Below are positions 26,105 through 35,082 of a stretch of DNA of 56,769 nucleotides, one piece after another. The position numbers were made by a program, and so were the translations under genes. Below the pieces are notes generated by a model, which was not told the origin of the DNA, ran no database searches, and saw only the letters and a list, made by a program, of their open reading frames with translations. This DNA comes from Austwickia sp. TVS 96-490-7B. Lineage in GTDB: Bacteria > Actinomycetota > Actinomycetes > Actinomycetales > Dermatophilaceae. The DNA is taken from assembly GCF_019331795.1 (NCBI RefSeq), contig NZ_JAHPZL010000005.1, positions 1-56,769 of the forward strand, in the 5' to 3' direction. Numbering within the stretch: the first letter of the stretch is position 1; each line of letters opens with the position of its first letter.

Positions 26105-26488
26105 ATGACCGAGTTCAACCGTGTGAAGCCCGAGATCGACTTCCCGGGGGACACCCCGCCGGCGGAGCTGGTCATTGAGGACCTGGTGGTCGGTGAGGGT
26201 GCGGTCGCCGAAACGGGCCACGAGGTTGAGGCCCACTACGTGGGGGTGGCCTGGAGCACCGGGGAGGAGTTTGACGCGTCGTGGAATCGTGGGCAGACGT
26301 TGTCCTTCCCGCTGGGGACGGGCATGGTCATCCGGGGCTGGGACCAGGGAATCGCCGGGATGCGGGTAGGCGGACGCCGCAAGCTCATCATCCCGCCGCA
26401 CTTGGCATACGGCGATCGTGGCGCGGGTGCGGTGATCCAACCGGGGGAGACCTTGATCTTCGTGGTGGATCTGGTCGACGTGCACTGA
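26105..26488 (+). CDS. FKBP-type peptidyl-prolyl cis-trans isomerase, cytosolic
   Basis: This single-domain isomerase of about 127 residues has all FKBP core motifs: GHEVEAHYVGVAWSTGEEFDASW, LGTGMVIRGWDQGIAGMRVGGRRKLIIPPHLAYGDRG and GETLIFVVDLVDV. It has no signal peptide, in contrast to the preceding lipoprotein. ATG 26105 is preferred over ATG 26093 because GAAGGA lies at a suitable distance. A TAGGCT box near 26049 is a possible promoter. It sits between pafA and pafB, as in other actinobacteria. Confidence 0.92.
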   Translation: MTEFNRVKPEIDFPGDTPPAELVIEDLVVGEGAVAETGHEVEAHYVGVAWSTGEEFDASWNRGQTLSFPLGTGMVIRGWDQGIAGMRVGGRRKLIIPPHLAYGDRGAGAVIQPGETLIFVVDLVDVH

Positions 26489-26558
26489 CGGTGTCGGTGG
26501 GGGGCTGGTCGAACTGGGGGCGGTGCGTGGACGCTGCGGTGTGTGGGGCGCCGCGATC

Positions 26559-27590
26559 ATGAGGACTTCACCTCAGGTCGCGGCGAAGACCGAACGCCTG
26601 TTAAACCTGGTCATCTGCTTATTGTCGACGCGTCGGCCGTTGACGCGGGGGCAGATCCGGGCTGCTGTGGCGGCGTATGCGCAGACGCCTTCGGAAGAGT
26701 CGTTCGAGCGGATGTTCGAGCGAGACAAGGAGGAACTGCGCGAGTTGGGAGTGCCGTTGGTGACGGTGCAGCTCGATCAGTTCTTCGATGACGAACCGGC
26801 GTACCGCATTGACCGTGGTCAGTATGCGTTGCCCGAATTGCATCTAGCGCCGGACGAATGGGCAGTGTTGTCGTTGGCGAGCCGGGCCTGGTCGGAGGCC
26901 TCTTTGGGTGGTGCGGCTGCGGCGGCACTGCGAAAACTCGCCGCGGACGGTGTCGAGGTGGATGAGTCCGTCCTGTCGGGGGTGGAGACTCAGGTGCGCA
27001 CCGTGGAGCCAGCATTCGAGGCGGTGACGGCAGCGGTGGTGGACTGTTGCCCGATCCGGTTTGCGTATCGCACTCGGGGCGCGGGCGAGCCGCAGGTCCG
27101 CCGCATCCAGCCGTGGTCGTTGACCAGTAGGTTCGGTCATTGGTATGTCGCTGGTTTTGACGTGGACCGGCAGGCGCCGCGGGTGTTTCGGCTGAGTCGG
27201 GTTGTCGGGGCTGTACGCCGGGATGGCAAGCCGGGGAGTTATGTCATCCCTGCCGATCATGATGCGCCGTCCATGATTCGCCGGCATGATCAGGACGCTC
27301 GGGTAGTGGCCACAGCGTGGGTGCGTCCAGGAGCAGGTCATGCATGGCGTCGGCGGGCAGTCTCTGGCGCGAGCTGCGAGGCTGCGCCTGACGGGTGGGA
27401 TGTGTTGCGAGTGTCGGGCCCCTCGGTGAATCAGCTTGCTGACGAAGCGGCGTCATATGGGCCAGTGGTGCGAGTCGTTGACCCACCTGAGTTGGTGGAA
27501 GCGACAGTACGTCGACTGTCGGCGGTGGTGGCAGCGCACCGATCAGCGTCACCTGCGGGCCCACAGCCGTCACCGGAGGCACAGCCATGA
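26559..27590 (+). CDS. pafB: WYL-domain transcriptional regulator PafB
   Basis: This protein of about 343 residues has an N-terminal winged-helix region (AAKTERLLNLVICLLSTRRPLTRGQIRAAV...FERMFERDKEELRELG, about 5-65). A WYL domain follows with FAYRTRGAGEPQVRRIQPWSL and GHWYVAGFDVDRQAPRVFRLSRVVG (about 165-230) and a WCX-like C-terminal extension. In mycobacteria PafB and PafC form the activator of the RecA-independent DNA-damage response. The ATG at 26559 begins the conserved part. The stop overlaps pafC (ATGA), consistent with a heterodimer made in equal amounts. Confidence 0.92.
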   Translation: MRTSPQVAAKTERLLNLVICLLSTRRPLTRGQIRAAVAAYAQTPSEESFERMFERDKEELRELGVPLVTVQLDQFFDDEPAYRIDRGQYALPELHLAPDEWAVLSLASRAWSEASLGGAAAAALRKLAADGVEVDESVLSGVETQVRTVEPAFEAVTAAVVDCCPIRFAYRTRGAGEPQVRRIQPWSLTSRFGHWYVAGFDVDRQAPRVFRLSRVVGAVRRDGKPGSYVIPADHDAPSMIRRHDQDARVVATAWVRPGAGHAWRRRAVSGASCEAAPDGWDVLRVSGPSVNQLADEAASYGPVVRVVDPPELVEATVRRLSAVVAAHRSASPAGPQPSPEAQP

Positions 27591-28621
27591 CCATCGGAGA
27601 AGGACCAGCAGGACGAAGCACCTCAGCTCGATCGCGGCAAGAATCAGCGTCAGATCGGCTAGCACGTTTGTTGACGATGGTGCCGTGGCTGCTCAACCGT
27701 CCGGGCATCGCGATCGAGGATGCCGCTGCTCAGTTGCAGGTGTCGCCGGAGCAGGTGGAATCGGATCTGGAATTGCTCTTCCTCTGCGGGATGCCCGGAG
27801 GAATGCCTGACGATCTCATCGAGGCGGATTGGCACGACGGACGGATCTACCTGGGAAACGCCGACACTATTGCCCGCCCGTTGCGTCTGGGCCGGGAGGA
27901 AGCGTTGGCGTTGATCGTGGCGCTGCGGACGTTGGCGCAGATCCCCGGCCTGGCTGAGCGGGATGCATTGGATCGCACGCTGGCGAAGTTGGAGGAGGCG
28001 GCATCGATGGATGCTGCGGCCAGTGTGGACGCGGCGCGGCATCGGATCCGGGTGCAGATCGGTGCGGAAGAGCAACAGGACACGATGGACCGGCTCCGTG
28101 AGGCCTTGGCCCGTCGACGCCGGGTGCATGTGCGCTATCTGGTGGCGGCCAGGGACGAGTCCACGGAGCGGGATGTCGATCCGATGCGTCTGACCAGTGT
28201 TGACGGCCGATGGTATCTGGAGGGGTGGTGTCACCGCTCGGAGGCAGTGCGGTTGTTTCGGGTCGACAGGGTCGAGTCGGTGGAGATCCTCGACGTCGAT
28301 GGGACGCCGCCGGTGCAGGCCCAGGGGCGGGACTTGGGTAGTGGGGCGTTCCAGGCAGGTGCGAATGACGTGGTGGTGACGATGGAGTTGTCACCGTCTG
28401 CGGCGTGGGTGGCGGAATGGTGTCCCCATGTGGGGCATGTGGTCCACGATCAGGGTTCGACGTTGCTGGTGCCGACCTCCGATATGGGGTGGTTACGTCG
28501 GTTGGTGTGGCAGTTAGGCGGTCAGGCGCAGGTCACGGCGCCGCAGTGGGTCGCTGATCAGGTGCTCGCTGGGGCTGAGGAAGCCCTCGCGGGTTACCGG
28601 GAGCAGATCGACATACACTGA
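27587..28621 (+). CDS. pafC: WYL-domain transcriptional regulator PafC
   Basis: This 344-residue partner of PafB has a divergent N-terminal helix-turn-helix (SDRLARLLTMVPWLLNRPGIAIEDAAAQLQVSPEQVESDLELLFLCG), a WYL core (VRYLVAARDESTERDVDPMRLTSVDGRWYLEGWCHRSEAVRLFRVDRV) and a C-terminal WCX extension. The ATG overlaps the pafB stop by 4 bp. The combination immediately upstream of tatA-tatC is the standard actinobacterial order. Confidence 0.92.
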   Translation: MTIGEGPAGRSTSARSRQESASDRLARLLTMVPWLLNRPGIAIEDAAAQLQVSPEQVESDLELLFLCGMPGGMPDDLIEADWHDGRIYLGNADTIARPLRLGREEALALIVALRTLAQIPGLAERDALDRTLAKLEEAASMDAAASVDAARHRIRVQIGAEEQQDTMDRLREALARRRRVHVRYLVAARDESTERDVDPMRLTSVDGRWYLEGWCHRSEAVRLFRVDRVESVEILDVDGTPPVQAQGRDLGSGAFQAGANDVVVTMELSPSAAWVAEWCPHVGHVVHDQGSTLLVPTSDMGWLRRLVWQLGGQAQVTAPQWVADQVLAGAEEALAGYREQIDIH

Positions 28622-28684
28622 GCCGACAGTTCCGTCGAGGCACGTGAGATTCTGACAACATTCCGGTCGAAAGGACCAGTATCG

Positions 28685-29143
28685 ATGTGGCGCAACGCTC
28701 TCGAACCGTGGCACATCATCATTGTTGCCCTGGTGATCGTGATCGTGTTCGGCTGGAACAAGCTGCCGGACATGGCGCGCAGTTTGGGCCGCTCGTTGCG
28801 AATCCTCAAGGCTGAGGTTGACGAGATGCGACGCGACGACGCCCCGAGTGCGGCTAGCCAGGACACCGTGTCGGGTGCGACGGTGCCACCGTCAGCGGCT
28901 ACCACACCTGCTGCCGGGGCGACTGCGACGTCCGCCGCAGGTCAGCCAGCGAAGGACACGGGGTCTTCGGCCCCCGCGGCGCCGGAGACCCCGGAGCAGC
29001 GCACCGCGCGACTTCGTGCTGAGGTTGCGGCTTCCTTGGATGCTGAGGAGGAGCGGGCCAGGATCGAGGCGGAGATGCGAGCGCAGCGAGCGGCGAAGGC
29101 TGCCGGGGCAGAGTCGAAGCCCCGCACCGACCCCACCCTCTGA
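28685..29143 (+). CDS. tatA: Sec-independent translocase component TatA
   Basis: This 152-residue membrane protein forms the pore of the twin-arginine pathway. It has one N-terminal membrane helix (HIIIVALVIVIVFG, about 10-23), the FG hinge, and an amphipathic helix KLPDMARSLGRSLRILKAEVDEM. A long Ala/Thr/Pro-rich cytosolic tail and a charged C-terminal helix follow; the tail is longer than in most TatA proteins. AAAGGA precedes the ATG. tatC follows 12 bp later. Confidence 0.95.
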   Translation: MWRNALEPWHIIIVALVIVIVFGWNKLPDMARSLGRSLRILKAEVDEMRRDDAPSAASQDTVSGATVPPSAATTPAAGATATSAAGQPAKDTGSSAPAAPETPEQRTARLRAEVAASLDAEEERARIEAEMRAQRAAKAAGAESKPRTDPTL

Positions 29144-29155
29144 TCCTGATCACCG

Positions 29156-29959
29156 GTGGCTTTCTTACGCCGACCCCGGCAGGCTCGACGCGACCCTGAG
29201 GGACGGATGTCCCTGATTGAGCATCTGATCGAATTGCGCAACCGAGTGGTAGTCGCAGCTGTCGCTATCGCCGTGGGCGTGATTCCGGGCTGGATGCTCT
29301 ACGAGCCGATGTTCGCGCTGCTCGTACGGCCGTTGAAGGACCGTGGTGGTCATGTTAACTATGCGGGATTGACCGACCCGTTTGCGGTGCATCTGCAGAT
29401 GGCGTTGTCACTGGCCATCATCTTGACTGCCCCGGTGTGGGTGTGGCAGATATGGGCCTTCATCGTTCCTGGATTAACCCGTCGGGAAAAACGCACCGCG
29501 ATGGCGTTCATCGGTGTCGCGGTGCCGTTGTTTCTGGGTGGTTGTGCACTGGCGTTGTGGACGTTGCCGATGGCCGTGGATGTCTTGGTGTCGTTTACTC
29601 CAGCTGCGGGTGACAACATCATTGGCGCACCAGAGTATTTCACCTTCTTGACGAGGTATATTCTGGCGTTTGGTTTTGCATTCCTAATGCCAGTTTTTTT
29701 GGTCGCTTTGAATGTGATTGGGATTTTACCGGCTCGAGTGATGCTGTCTGGGTGGCGGTGGGCCGTGATCGGCAACTTTGTTTTTGCCGCGATGATGACG
29801 CCAACTCCGGACCCCTGGACGATGTTCATCCTGGCGTTGCCGATGTGCGCCCTGTTTTACGGGGCTTACGGGGTGGCCTGGCTGTTGGATCGTAGACGTG
29901 ATCGACGTCGTCCGTCGTGGACTCGTGACGTTCCGGACGATCAAGCAAGCTCGTTGTGA
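29156..29959 (+). CDS. tatC: Sec-independent translocase component TatC
   Basis: This 267-residue multi-spanning membrane protein recognises twin-arginine signal peptides. It has the family N-terminus MSLIEHLIELRNRVVV with the conserved Glu/Arg region, six membrane segments, and the characteristic PGLTRREKR loop. GTG 29156 has 17 residues before the conserved Met; that Met at 29207 is an alternative start. It follows tatA closely and precedes helY. Confidence 0.95.
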   Translation: MAFLRRPRQARRDPEGRMSLIEHLIELRNRVVVAAVAIAVGVIPGWMLYEPMFALLVRPLKDRGGHVNYAGLTDPFAVHLQMALSLAIILTAPVWVWQIWAFIVPGLTRREKRTAMAFIGVAVPLFLGGCALALWTLPMAVDVLVSFTPAAGDNIIGAPEYFTFLTRYILAFGFAFLMPVFLVALNVIGILPARVMLSGWRWAVIGNFVFAAMMTPTPDPWTMFILALPMCALFYGAYGVAWLLDRRRDRRRPSWTRDVPDDQASSL

Positions 29960-30036
29960 TGTCTGGGGTGTTGCGGCAGGAGCGGTAATCTGGCCTGTCC
30001 GTCGGTCGGCGTGTGGGGGAGGAGCTGTGCCTGCCG

Positions 30037-30042
30037 TAACCT
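30037..30042 (+). promoter_or_regulatory. -10 box for helY, leaderless type
   Basis: TAACCT lies 6 nt before the ATG at 30049, consistent with leaderless transcription of the helicase. Confidence 0.35.
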
Positions 30043-30048
30043 GGGCGC

Positions 30049-32859
30049 ATGTCTAGCCCTGCAGAACGTTATGCCCGGTCACGGCGCCGCTCACGTCATC
30101 CTCAGGTGACTGAGTTTGCTGCGGGACTGGATTTTCAGCTGGATGAGTTCCAGGAGCGGGCGTGTCAGGCGGTGGAAGACGGTCGGGGTGTCTTGGTGGC
30201 TGCGCCTACCGGGTCGGGCAAAACGGTGGTGGGGGAGTTCGCTGTCCATCTGGGGTTATCAACGGGACGTCGAGCTTTCTACACGACTCCGATCAAGGCC
30301 TTGTCTAATCAGAAATATCACGATTTATGCCGCCGGCATGGCAACGCTCAGGTGGGCCTGTTAACCGGCGACAGCGTGATCAACGGTTCCGCGCCGGTGG
30401 TGGTGATGACCACCGAGGTGCTGCGCAACATGATGTACGACGAAAGCCCAACCCTGGATGACTTGGGGTTTGTGGTGATGGATGAAGTTCATTATCTGGC
30501 CGATCGATTCCGCGGAGCGGTGTGGGAGGAAGTCATCATCCATCTGCCCCAGCAGGTGCAAGTGGTGTCCTTGTCAGCAACAGTGAGCAATGCCGAGGAG
30601 TTCGGTGCCTGGTTGGGGCAGGTCCGTGGAGACACCGAAGTGGTGGTCGAGGAGTTTCGGCCAGTGCCCTTGTGGCAGCACATGATGGTGGGGCGAGAGA
30701 TCTGTGACTTGTTCGTTGAGGGGGAGGATTCCTTAGCTCCGGGGCATCGAGCGATGTCCGTATCATCGCGGATCAATCCGGAATTGTTGGAGAGCATTGA
30801 GCGTCGTCGTCGAGGTAGCCGGGACCGATTGCCGCGTCGACGAGGGGAGGCACGCGGACGGCGTACGGCGGAAACCGCAGGTCGGGAACGTCCGATGGAG
30901 CGGCGGGTGTCTCGTGCGGAGGTCGTAACCCGCCTAGAACGAGACGGCTTATTACCAGCGATCACGTTTATTTTTAGCCGGGCAGGTTGTGACGCCGCGG
31001 TGCAGCAGCTGTTGGCGTGGGGCACGACCTTAATCGATGAGAAGGAGGCCCGCGCTATCTCCGATTTGGTCCATGAGCGGGTGTCCTCGTTATCCGCAGC
31101 CGATTTGGGAGTGTTGGGTTTTGCCGATTTTTTGGAGGGGCTGACTCGAGGATTTGCCGCTCACCACGCCGGGATGCTGCCGACATTTCGAGAGTTGGTA
31201 GAAGAGCTCTTCACGCAAGGTCGGATCAAAATGATTTTTGCGACCGAAACCTTGGCGTTGGGGATTAATATGCCCGCTCGAACCGTCGTACTGGAAAAGT
31301 TGGTCAAATTCAACGGTGAAGGTCACGCGGACATCACTCCTGCTGAATATACGCAGCTCACTGGCAGGGCTGGCCGTCGAGGAGTGGACGTCGAGGGGCA
31401 TGCCGTCGTCCTCTGGAACCCGCAGGTCGATCCAGTGTCTGTGGGAGGGCTAGCGTCGACCCGCACGTATCCGCTGCGCAGCAGCTTCCGTCCCAATCCC
31501 AACATGGCGGCAAATTTAGTGGCGACATTTGGGCGAGAGCGCGCCCGCGCTGTATTGGAGACCAGTTTTGCCCAGTTCCAGGCGGATCGTTCTGTGGTGG
31601 GAATCATGCAGACCATTCGTCGGCATGAGGAGGCATTAGCGGGATATGCGGAGTCGATGACTTGCCATCTGGGGGACTTTGCTGAATATGCAGCGTTGCG
31701 CCGGGACCTGTCTCAGGCCGAAAAGGAAGCGGCGCGAGTGCGGGCATCGGGTCGTCGGGCGCGGGTGGCCGCGTGGCTGGGCAAACGCACTCCTGGGGAG
31801 GTGCTGTTGCTGCCCACGCGATCCCACGGTCGACAGGTGGGTCGGGCTGTGGTGCTGACTCCGGCGACCTCCGGCTCGCAACCGGTGCTTTCGGTGCTGA
31901 CCGAGGAAGCTCGGGTGCGGCGGATCGCTCCGAATGATCTGGAGGATGTGGCAGCGATAGCGGGAAAAGTGCGCATTCCACAGCAATTCCATGTCCGGGT
32001 GGTCAAGGACCGACGTGATCTGGCAGCAACGATGCGAGCCACAGTGCCGATCGACGCGCCCGCTTCGGAGCCGGCGGCAGCGGGGCTGGATTCTGAGGAA
32101 TGTTGCGGTGGCTCAGCCGTGGACGTGGAGCAACGGATCACCGAGCTACGACGTCGGATGCGTGCACACCCTTGTCATGGATGTCCTGACCGTGAACATC
32201 ACGCCCGATGGGGGGAGCGGTGGACGTCTTTGCAGAAGGAGACCGCAACGTTACGGCGGCGGGTGGAAGGTCGCACCAGTTCGGTGGCGCGGGTTTTTGA
32301 TCGGCACTGTGATGTGCTCGCTGAGTTGGGTTATCTCGATGCTGATGGGATGGCGGTGACTGCAGCGGGAGAGCAGTTACGTCGGATCTTCTGTGAGCGT
32401 GATGTGCTCGTCGCGCAGTGTTTACGCCATCCGGGCTGGGCAAGGCTGACCCCTGCTGAACTCGCGGCGACGGTGTCTGCGTTGGTGCACGAGCCCAGGC
32501 GAGATGATTCCGAGCCGTTCCCGCAGCTGCCGACAGCAGCGGTGGAAGCTGCAATCACGGCGATGGATCGGGCGTGGTCGGACCTGGAGGATCGGGCAGT
32601 GGCCCACGGGGTGACGCCGGTGGCTCGCCCCGATGCAGGGATTGCGATGATGATCTATCGCTGGGCCAGTGGCGGGTCCTTGGAGTCTGTGCTGCGAGAC
32701 AGTGATCTTGCGGCGGGTGACTTTGTCCGCCGGTGCAAGCAGCTGGTGGATCTGTTGGGGCAGATCGTGGATGTTGCGTCACCGACAGTGGCGGTGACGG
32801 CGCGGTCCGCGGTGACCGCGGTGATGCGTGGTGTCGTGGCGGCAGACAGGTTGGACTGA
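30049..32859 (+). CDS. helY: Ski2-like DEAD/DEAH-box RNA helicase HelY
   Basis: This 936-residue ATP-dependent helicase is of the Ski2/Mtr4-like group, thought to act in RNA turnover. Motifs in order: Q-motif region FQLDEFQERA, Walker A AAPTGSGKT (about 55), Ia TTPIKALSNQKY, DEVH box MDEVHYLADRF (about 145), SAT LSATVSN, motif IV-VI region FATETLALGINMPARTVVLEKL and QLTGRAGRRGVD. A basic Arg-rich insertion lies near residues 245-285, and a C-terminal DSHCT domain ends in helices. It follows tatC, as in mycobacteria. Confidence 0.95.
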   Translation: MSSPAERYARSRRRSRHPQVTEFAAGLDFQLDEFQERACQAVEDGRGVLVAAPTGSGKTVVGEFAVHLGLSTGRRAFYTTPIKALSNQKYHDLCRRHGNAQVGLLTGDSVINGSAPVVVMTTEVLRNMMYDESPTLDDLGFVVMDEVHYLADRFRGAVWEEVIIHLPQQVQVVSLSATVSNAEEFGAWLGQVRGDTEVVVEEFRPVPLWQHMMVGREICDLFVEGEDSLAPGHRAMSVSSRINPELLESIERRRRGSRDRLPRRRGEARGRRTAETAGRERPMERRVSRAEVVTRLERDGLLPAITFIFSRAGCDAAVQQLLAWGTTLIDEKEARAISDLVHERVSSLSAADLGVLGFADFLEGLTRGFAAHHAGMLPTFRELVEELFTQGRIKMIFATETLALGINMPARTVVLEKLVKFNGEGHADITPAEYTQLTGRAGRRGVDVEGHAVVLWNPQVDPVSVGGLASTRTYPLRSSFRPNPNMAANLVATFGRERARAVLETSFAQFQADRSVVGIMQTIRRHEEALAGYAESMTCHLGDFAEYAALRRDLSQAEKEAARVRASGRRARVAAWLGKRTPGEVLLLPTRSHGRQVGRAVVLTPATSGSQPVLSVLTEEARVRRIAPNDLEDVAAIAGKVRIPQQFHVRVVKDRRDLAATMRATVPIDAPASEPAAAGLDSEECCGGSAVDVEQRITELRRRMRAHPCHGCPDREHHARWGERWTSLQKETATLRRRVEGRTSSVARVFDRHCDVLAELGYLDADGMAVTAAGEQLRRIFCERDVLVAQCLRHPGWARLTPAELAATVSALVHEPRRDDSEPFPQLPTAAVEAAITAMDRAWSDLEDRAVAHGVTPVARPDAGIAMMIYRWASGGSLESVLRDSDLAAGDFVRRCKQLVDLLGQIVDVASPTVAVTARSAVTAVMRGVVAADRLD

Positions 32860-32893
32860 GCTGGCTGCGGGCGTCACCTAGCTGCCGTTGAGC

Positions 32894-32931
32894 GGATCAA
32901 CACTGGCCAGGTGGATCAGCACTGGTCAAGT
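32894..32931. repeat. Imperfect tandem repeat, two 19-bp units
   Basis: GGATCAACACTGGCCAGGT (32894-32912) is followed at once by GGATCAGCACTGGTCAAGT (32913-32931), with 16 of 19 positions the same. It lies between the convergent helY and exonuclease genes and overlaps the exonuclease stop codon. Confidence 0.55.
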
Positions 32932-33753
32932 GATGTGCAGTGCGTCGAGAAGGCGGGTGAACTGACGGGTGAGTTGATATTGCACTGCGAGCTGCGAGAT
33001 CAGACGTGCATCGGCGACCGTGCGGGGGAGAGATCCGTGCGGCGGGTCGCCGTCAGGGTCAGGAACTGGACAGTCACGGACCACATCGACCACTGTCGGG
33101 GCGACGGCCAGATAGTCGCGGGCTTTGCTGAGTCGAGCGAGCCGGGCGCCTTTGAGGCGGATGTCGACATCATCGATGGCTTGGATCACGCCGTCGAGAT
33201 CACCGAAGGTGCGTAACAGGCTCGCCGCGCTCTTAGCGCCGATCCCCACCACCCCGGGCAGCCCGTCGGAGGGGTCTCCGCGCAGGACGGCGAGGTCAGC
33301 GTATCGGGCGCCGTCAGGGACGTCGTACTGGTCAAGCAGGTAGGCCTGGTCTACGTGGTCAGGATCACGGATTCCCCCGCGGGCGGTGTATATCACCCGG
33401 ACGGGCACCTGGTCATCGACGAGCTGAAACAGGTCGCGGTCGCCTGTGACGACGTCGATGGAGGTGCCAGGGCAGCGGTGGACGGTAGTGGCGACGAGGG
33501 TGCCGATGACGTCGTCTGCTTCGTACCCCGAACTTCCGATACGGCAGATCCCTACTGCGTCGAGAGCTGCAGCAATGAGAGGGACCTGGACTGCCAGAGC
33601 AGCGGGGGTGTCTTCATCGGTGTCGCTGCCGGGGGCGAGTCGGTGGCTTTTGTAGCTGGGGACGGCGGCGACGCGGAAGGCGGGTCTCCAGTCGTTGTCC
33701 CAGCAGGTGACGAGGTGGGTGGGCTGGTAGGTGGTGAGAAGGGTGGCAAGCAT
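32926..33753 (-). pseudogene. 5'-truncated 5'-3' exonuclease (PolA N-terminal domain-like)
   Basis: This 275-residue remnant has most of the FEN-like domain: THLVTCWDNDWRPAFRVAAVPSYKSHR, the acidic cluster YEADDVIGTLVA, VTGDRDLFQL and the helix-hairpin-helix DGLPGVVGIGAKSAASLL. The frame stays open upstream of ATG 33753 as far as a TAG at 33805-33807, and codons for PTNALRGFLDML match the family. Similarity ends at about 33786, where the shared 19-bp repeat begins. The missing part (roughly 40-45 residues) includes the first strand with the metal-binding Asp (normally LLDT..LYFRAFFG). It is therefore probably inactive. Intact homologues lie beside helY in mycobacteria. Confidence 0.75.
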
Positions 33754-33785
33754 GTCCAGGAATCCGCGGAGGGCGTTGGTGGGGG

Positions 33786-33804
33786 GATCAAGCCGGACGC
33801 CGCA
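33786..33804. repeat. 19-bp repeat at a gene break point, copy 2
   Basis: This is identical to 80-98 and in the same orientation. Left of it is the truncated exonuclease coding sequence; right of it begins the region with two secreted paralogues. Confidence 0.5.
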
Positions 33805-33824
33805 CTACTGCCCAGTTGACTAGG

Positions 33825-35033
33825 TCAGCTTGAGGGAGACAATAACACTGCCTGAGTCAAGCCGCTAGGTAAGAGCAGGGTCGCGGCGATCTCTTGTGAG
33901 GTATTGATCCCAGCGACAGTCTGAAGTTTCGCCCCCGGCGGCATATCCGCCACTACAAGGGGACGAATCTCACCACCCCGCAGTATTCCAGGCCCCCAGA
34001 TCGAGTTGACCAGTGCCTTGTTGCCATTAAGGAGTTTCACTGGGGTGATAGCACTAGTACTACTGAGGATGGTCGGCCTGCGCTGTGCATCCCAGGCAAT
34101 GGTGTGTGTGCCGATAGCCCCAATGATCCGTCGACCGTCCGGAGACACCTTGATCGTCGCCGGGGTTTTACGAGCTGAAGGAGCGGTCACTCCTGCAGGA
34201 AGAGGTAACATTTCTGGTAATGAACTTCCTCCAGAGGCAACAAAAGGTTTTTGGAGGATATCAGTGGTCGCCAGTTGGCCAGCATCTGCATGCGGAAGAA
34301 TCACACCGGCCACAGTGCCTTGTTCTGCTAAATCTGTGCCATAAACTTCACTGCTGGGATCTGAGGGACTGATCCTACGGGAGGCGCCGTCCAGTGAGGT
34401 GACATAGGTGGAGTAGACATGCTTCTTCGTGTCAAGATCTACATGAAGAAGGTGGCCATCTTCAGTGCCATGAAAAAGTGAATATTGAACCTCTTGAGGT
34501 GATGCTGACAGGATCGTTCGAGGCAGCACTTTCTCCGATTCCCAGTGCACCACCATGTTCTTATTTTTACTGGAATCTGTTTTATGAATACAGTTCACGA
34601 CCCCTAGCACAGACCCATCTCGACCAGCGGAGATGGGCCGCCATCGTGTAGCCCAAAAATATGGATAGCAGTCCTCGGAGATCCACGGGAATGCCACAGC
34701 TCCACTGCCCTGATCAATCAGGTTGATTGCAGACTTATCATACTCTGGGAACTCAGCATCTTCTTTTTTCTCTATAATTCCGACAAGTAGGCGACTATAT
34801 TCTGTGATACCACTTCCAATAGTCGACTGATGTAAAATTTGTCCATTTCTATATGCAGGAGCTAGCTGGACGATCTCGTATGAGACATCCTGTCCGCGCG
34901 CTACCTGCTGGTGTGCGCCACGCTCTGCTGGTGTCGCTTCATCCGGCTGGGCGTGGGTAGCCCCCATAGGGAGAACGCTGATCAGCATGACAACCATCAC
35001 CGACAGAGGCCAGCGTGACCGAGAATATGACAT
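33825..35033 (-). CDS. Secreted beta-rich protein, paralogue B
   Basis: This 402-residue exported protein has a Sec signal peptide (hydrophobic LSVMVVMLISVLP, cleavage probably after THA, near residue 28). It is clearly homologous to the next gene upstream (35083-36297). Both have VSPDGR.IIG, T.AWD.QR.P.IL, WGP.IL and a C-terminal IAAT...AVLL.PS at matching positions, and both are near 400 residues. The alternation of short strands and Gly/Asp turns suggests a propeller or HAF-repeat-like fold. I do not recognise a characterised family. The gene is AT-richer than neighbouring core genes and 49 bp downstream of its paralogue. Confidence 0.65.
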   Translation of the reverse strand: MSYSRSRWPLSVMVVMLISVLPMGATHAQPDEATPAERGAHQQVARGQDVSYEIVQLAPAYRNGQILHQSTIGSGITEYSRLLVGIIEKKEDAEFPEYDKSAINLIDQGSGAVAFPWISEDCYPYFWATRWRPISAGRDGSVLGVVNCIHKTDSSKNKNMVVHWESEKVLPRTILSASPQEVQYSLFHGTEDGHLLHVDLDTKKHVYSTYVTSLDGASRRISPSDPSSEVYGTDLAEQGTVAGVILPHADAGQLATTDILQKPFVASGGSSLPEMLPLPAGVTAPSARKTPATIKVSPDGRRIIGAIGTHTIAWDAQRRPTILSSTSAITPVKLLNGNKALVNSIWGPGILRGGEIRPLVVADMPPGAKLQTVAGINTSQEIAATLLLPSGLTQAVLLSPSS

Positions 35034-35082
35034 GGCAACCTCCTAGATCGACAGAACTTCCGTGACACTGGGACATGATTTC

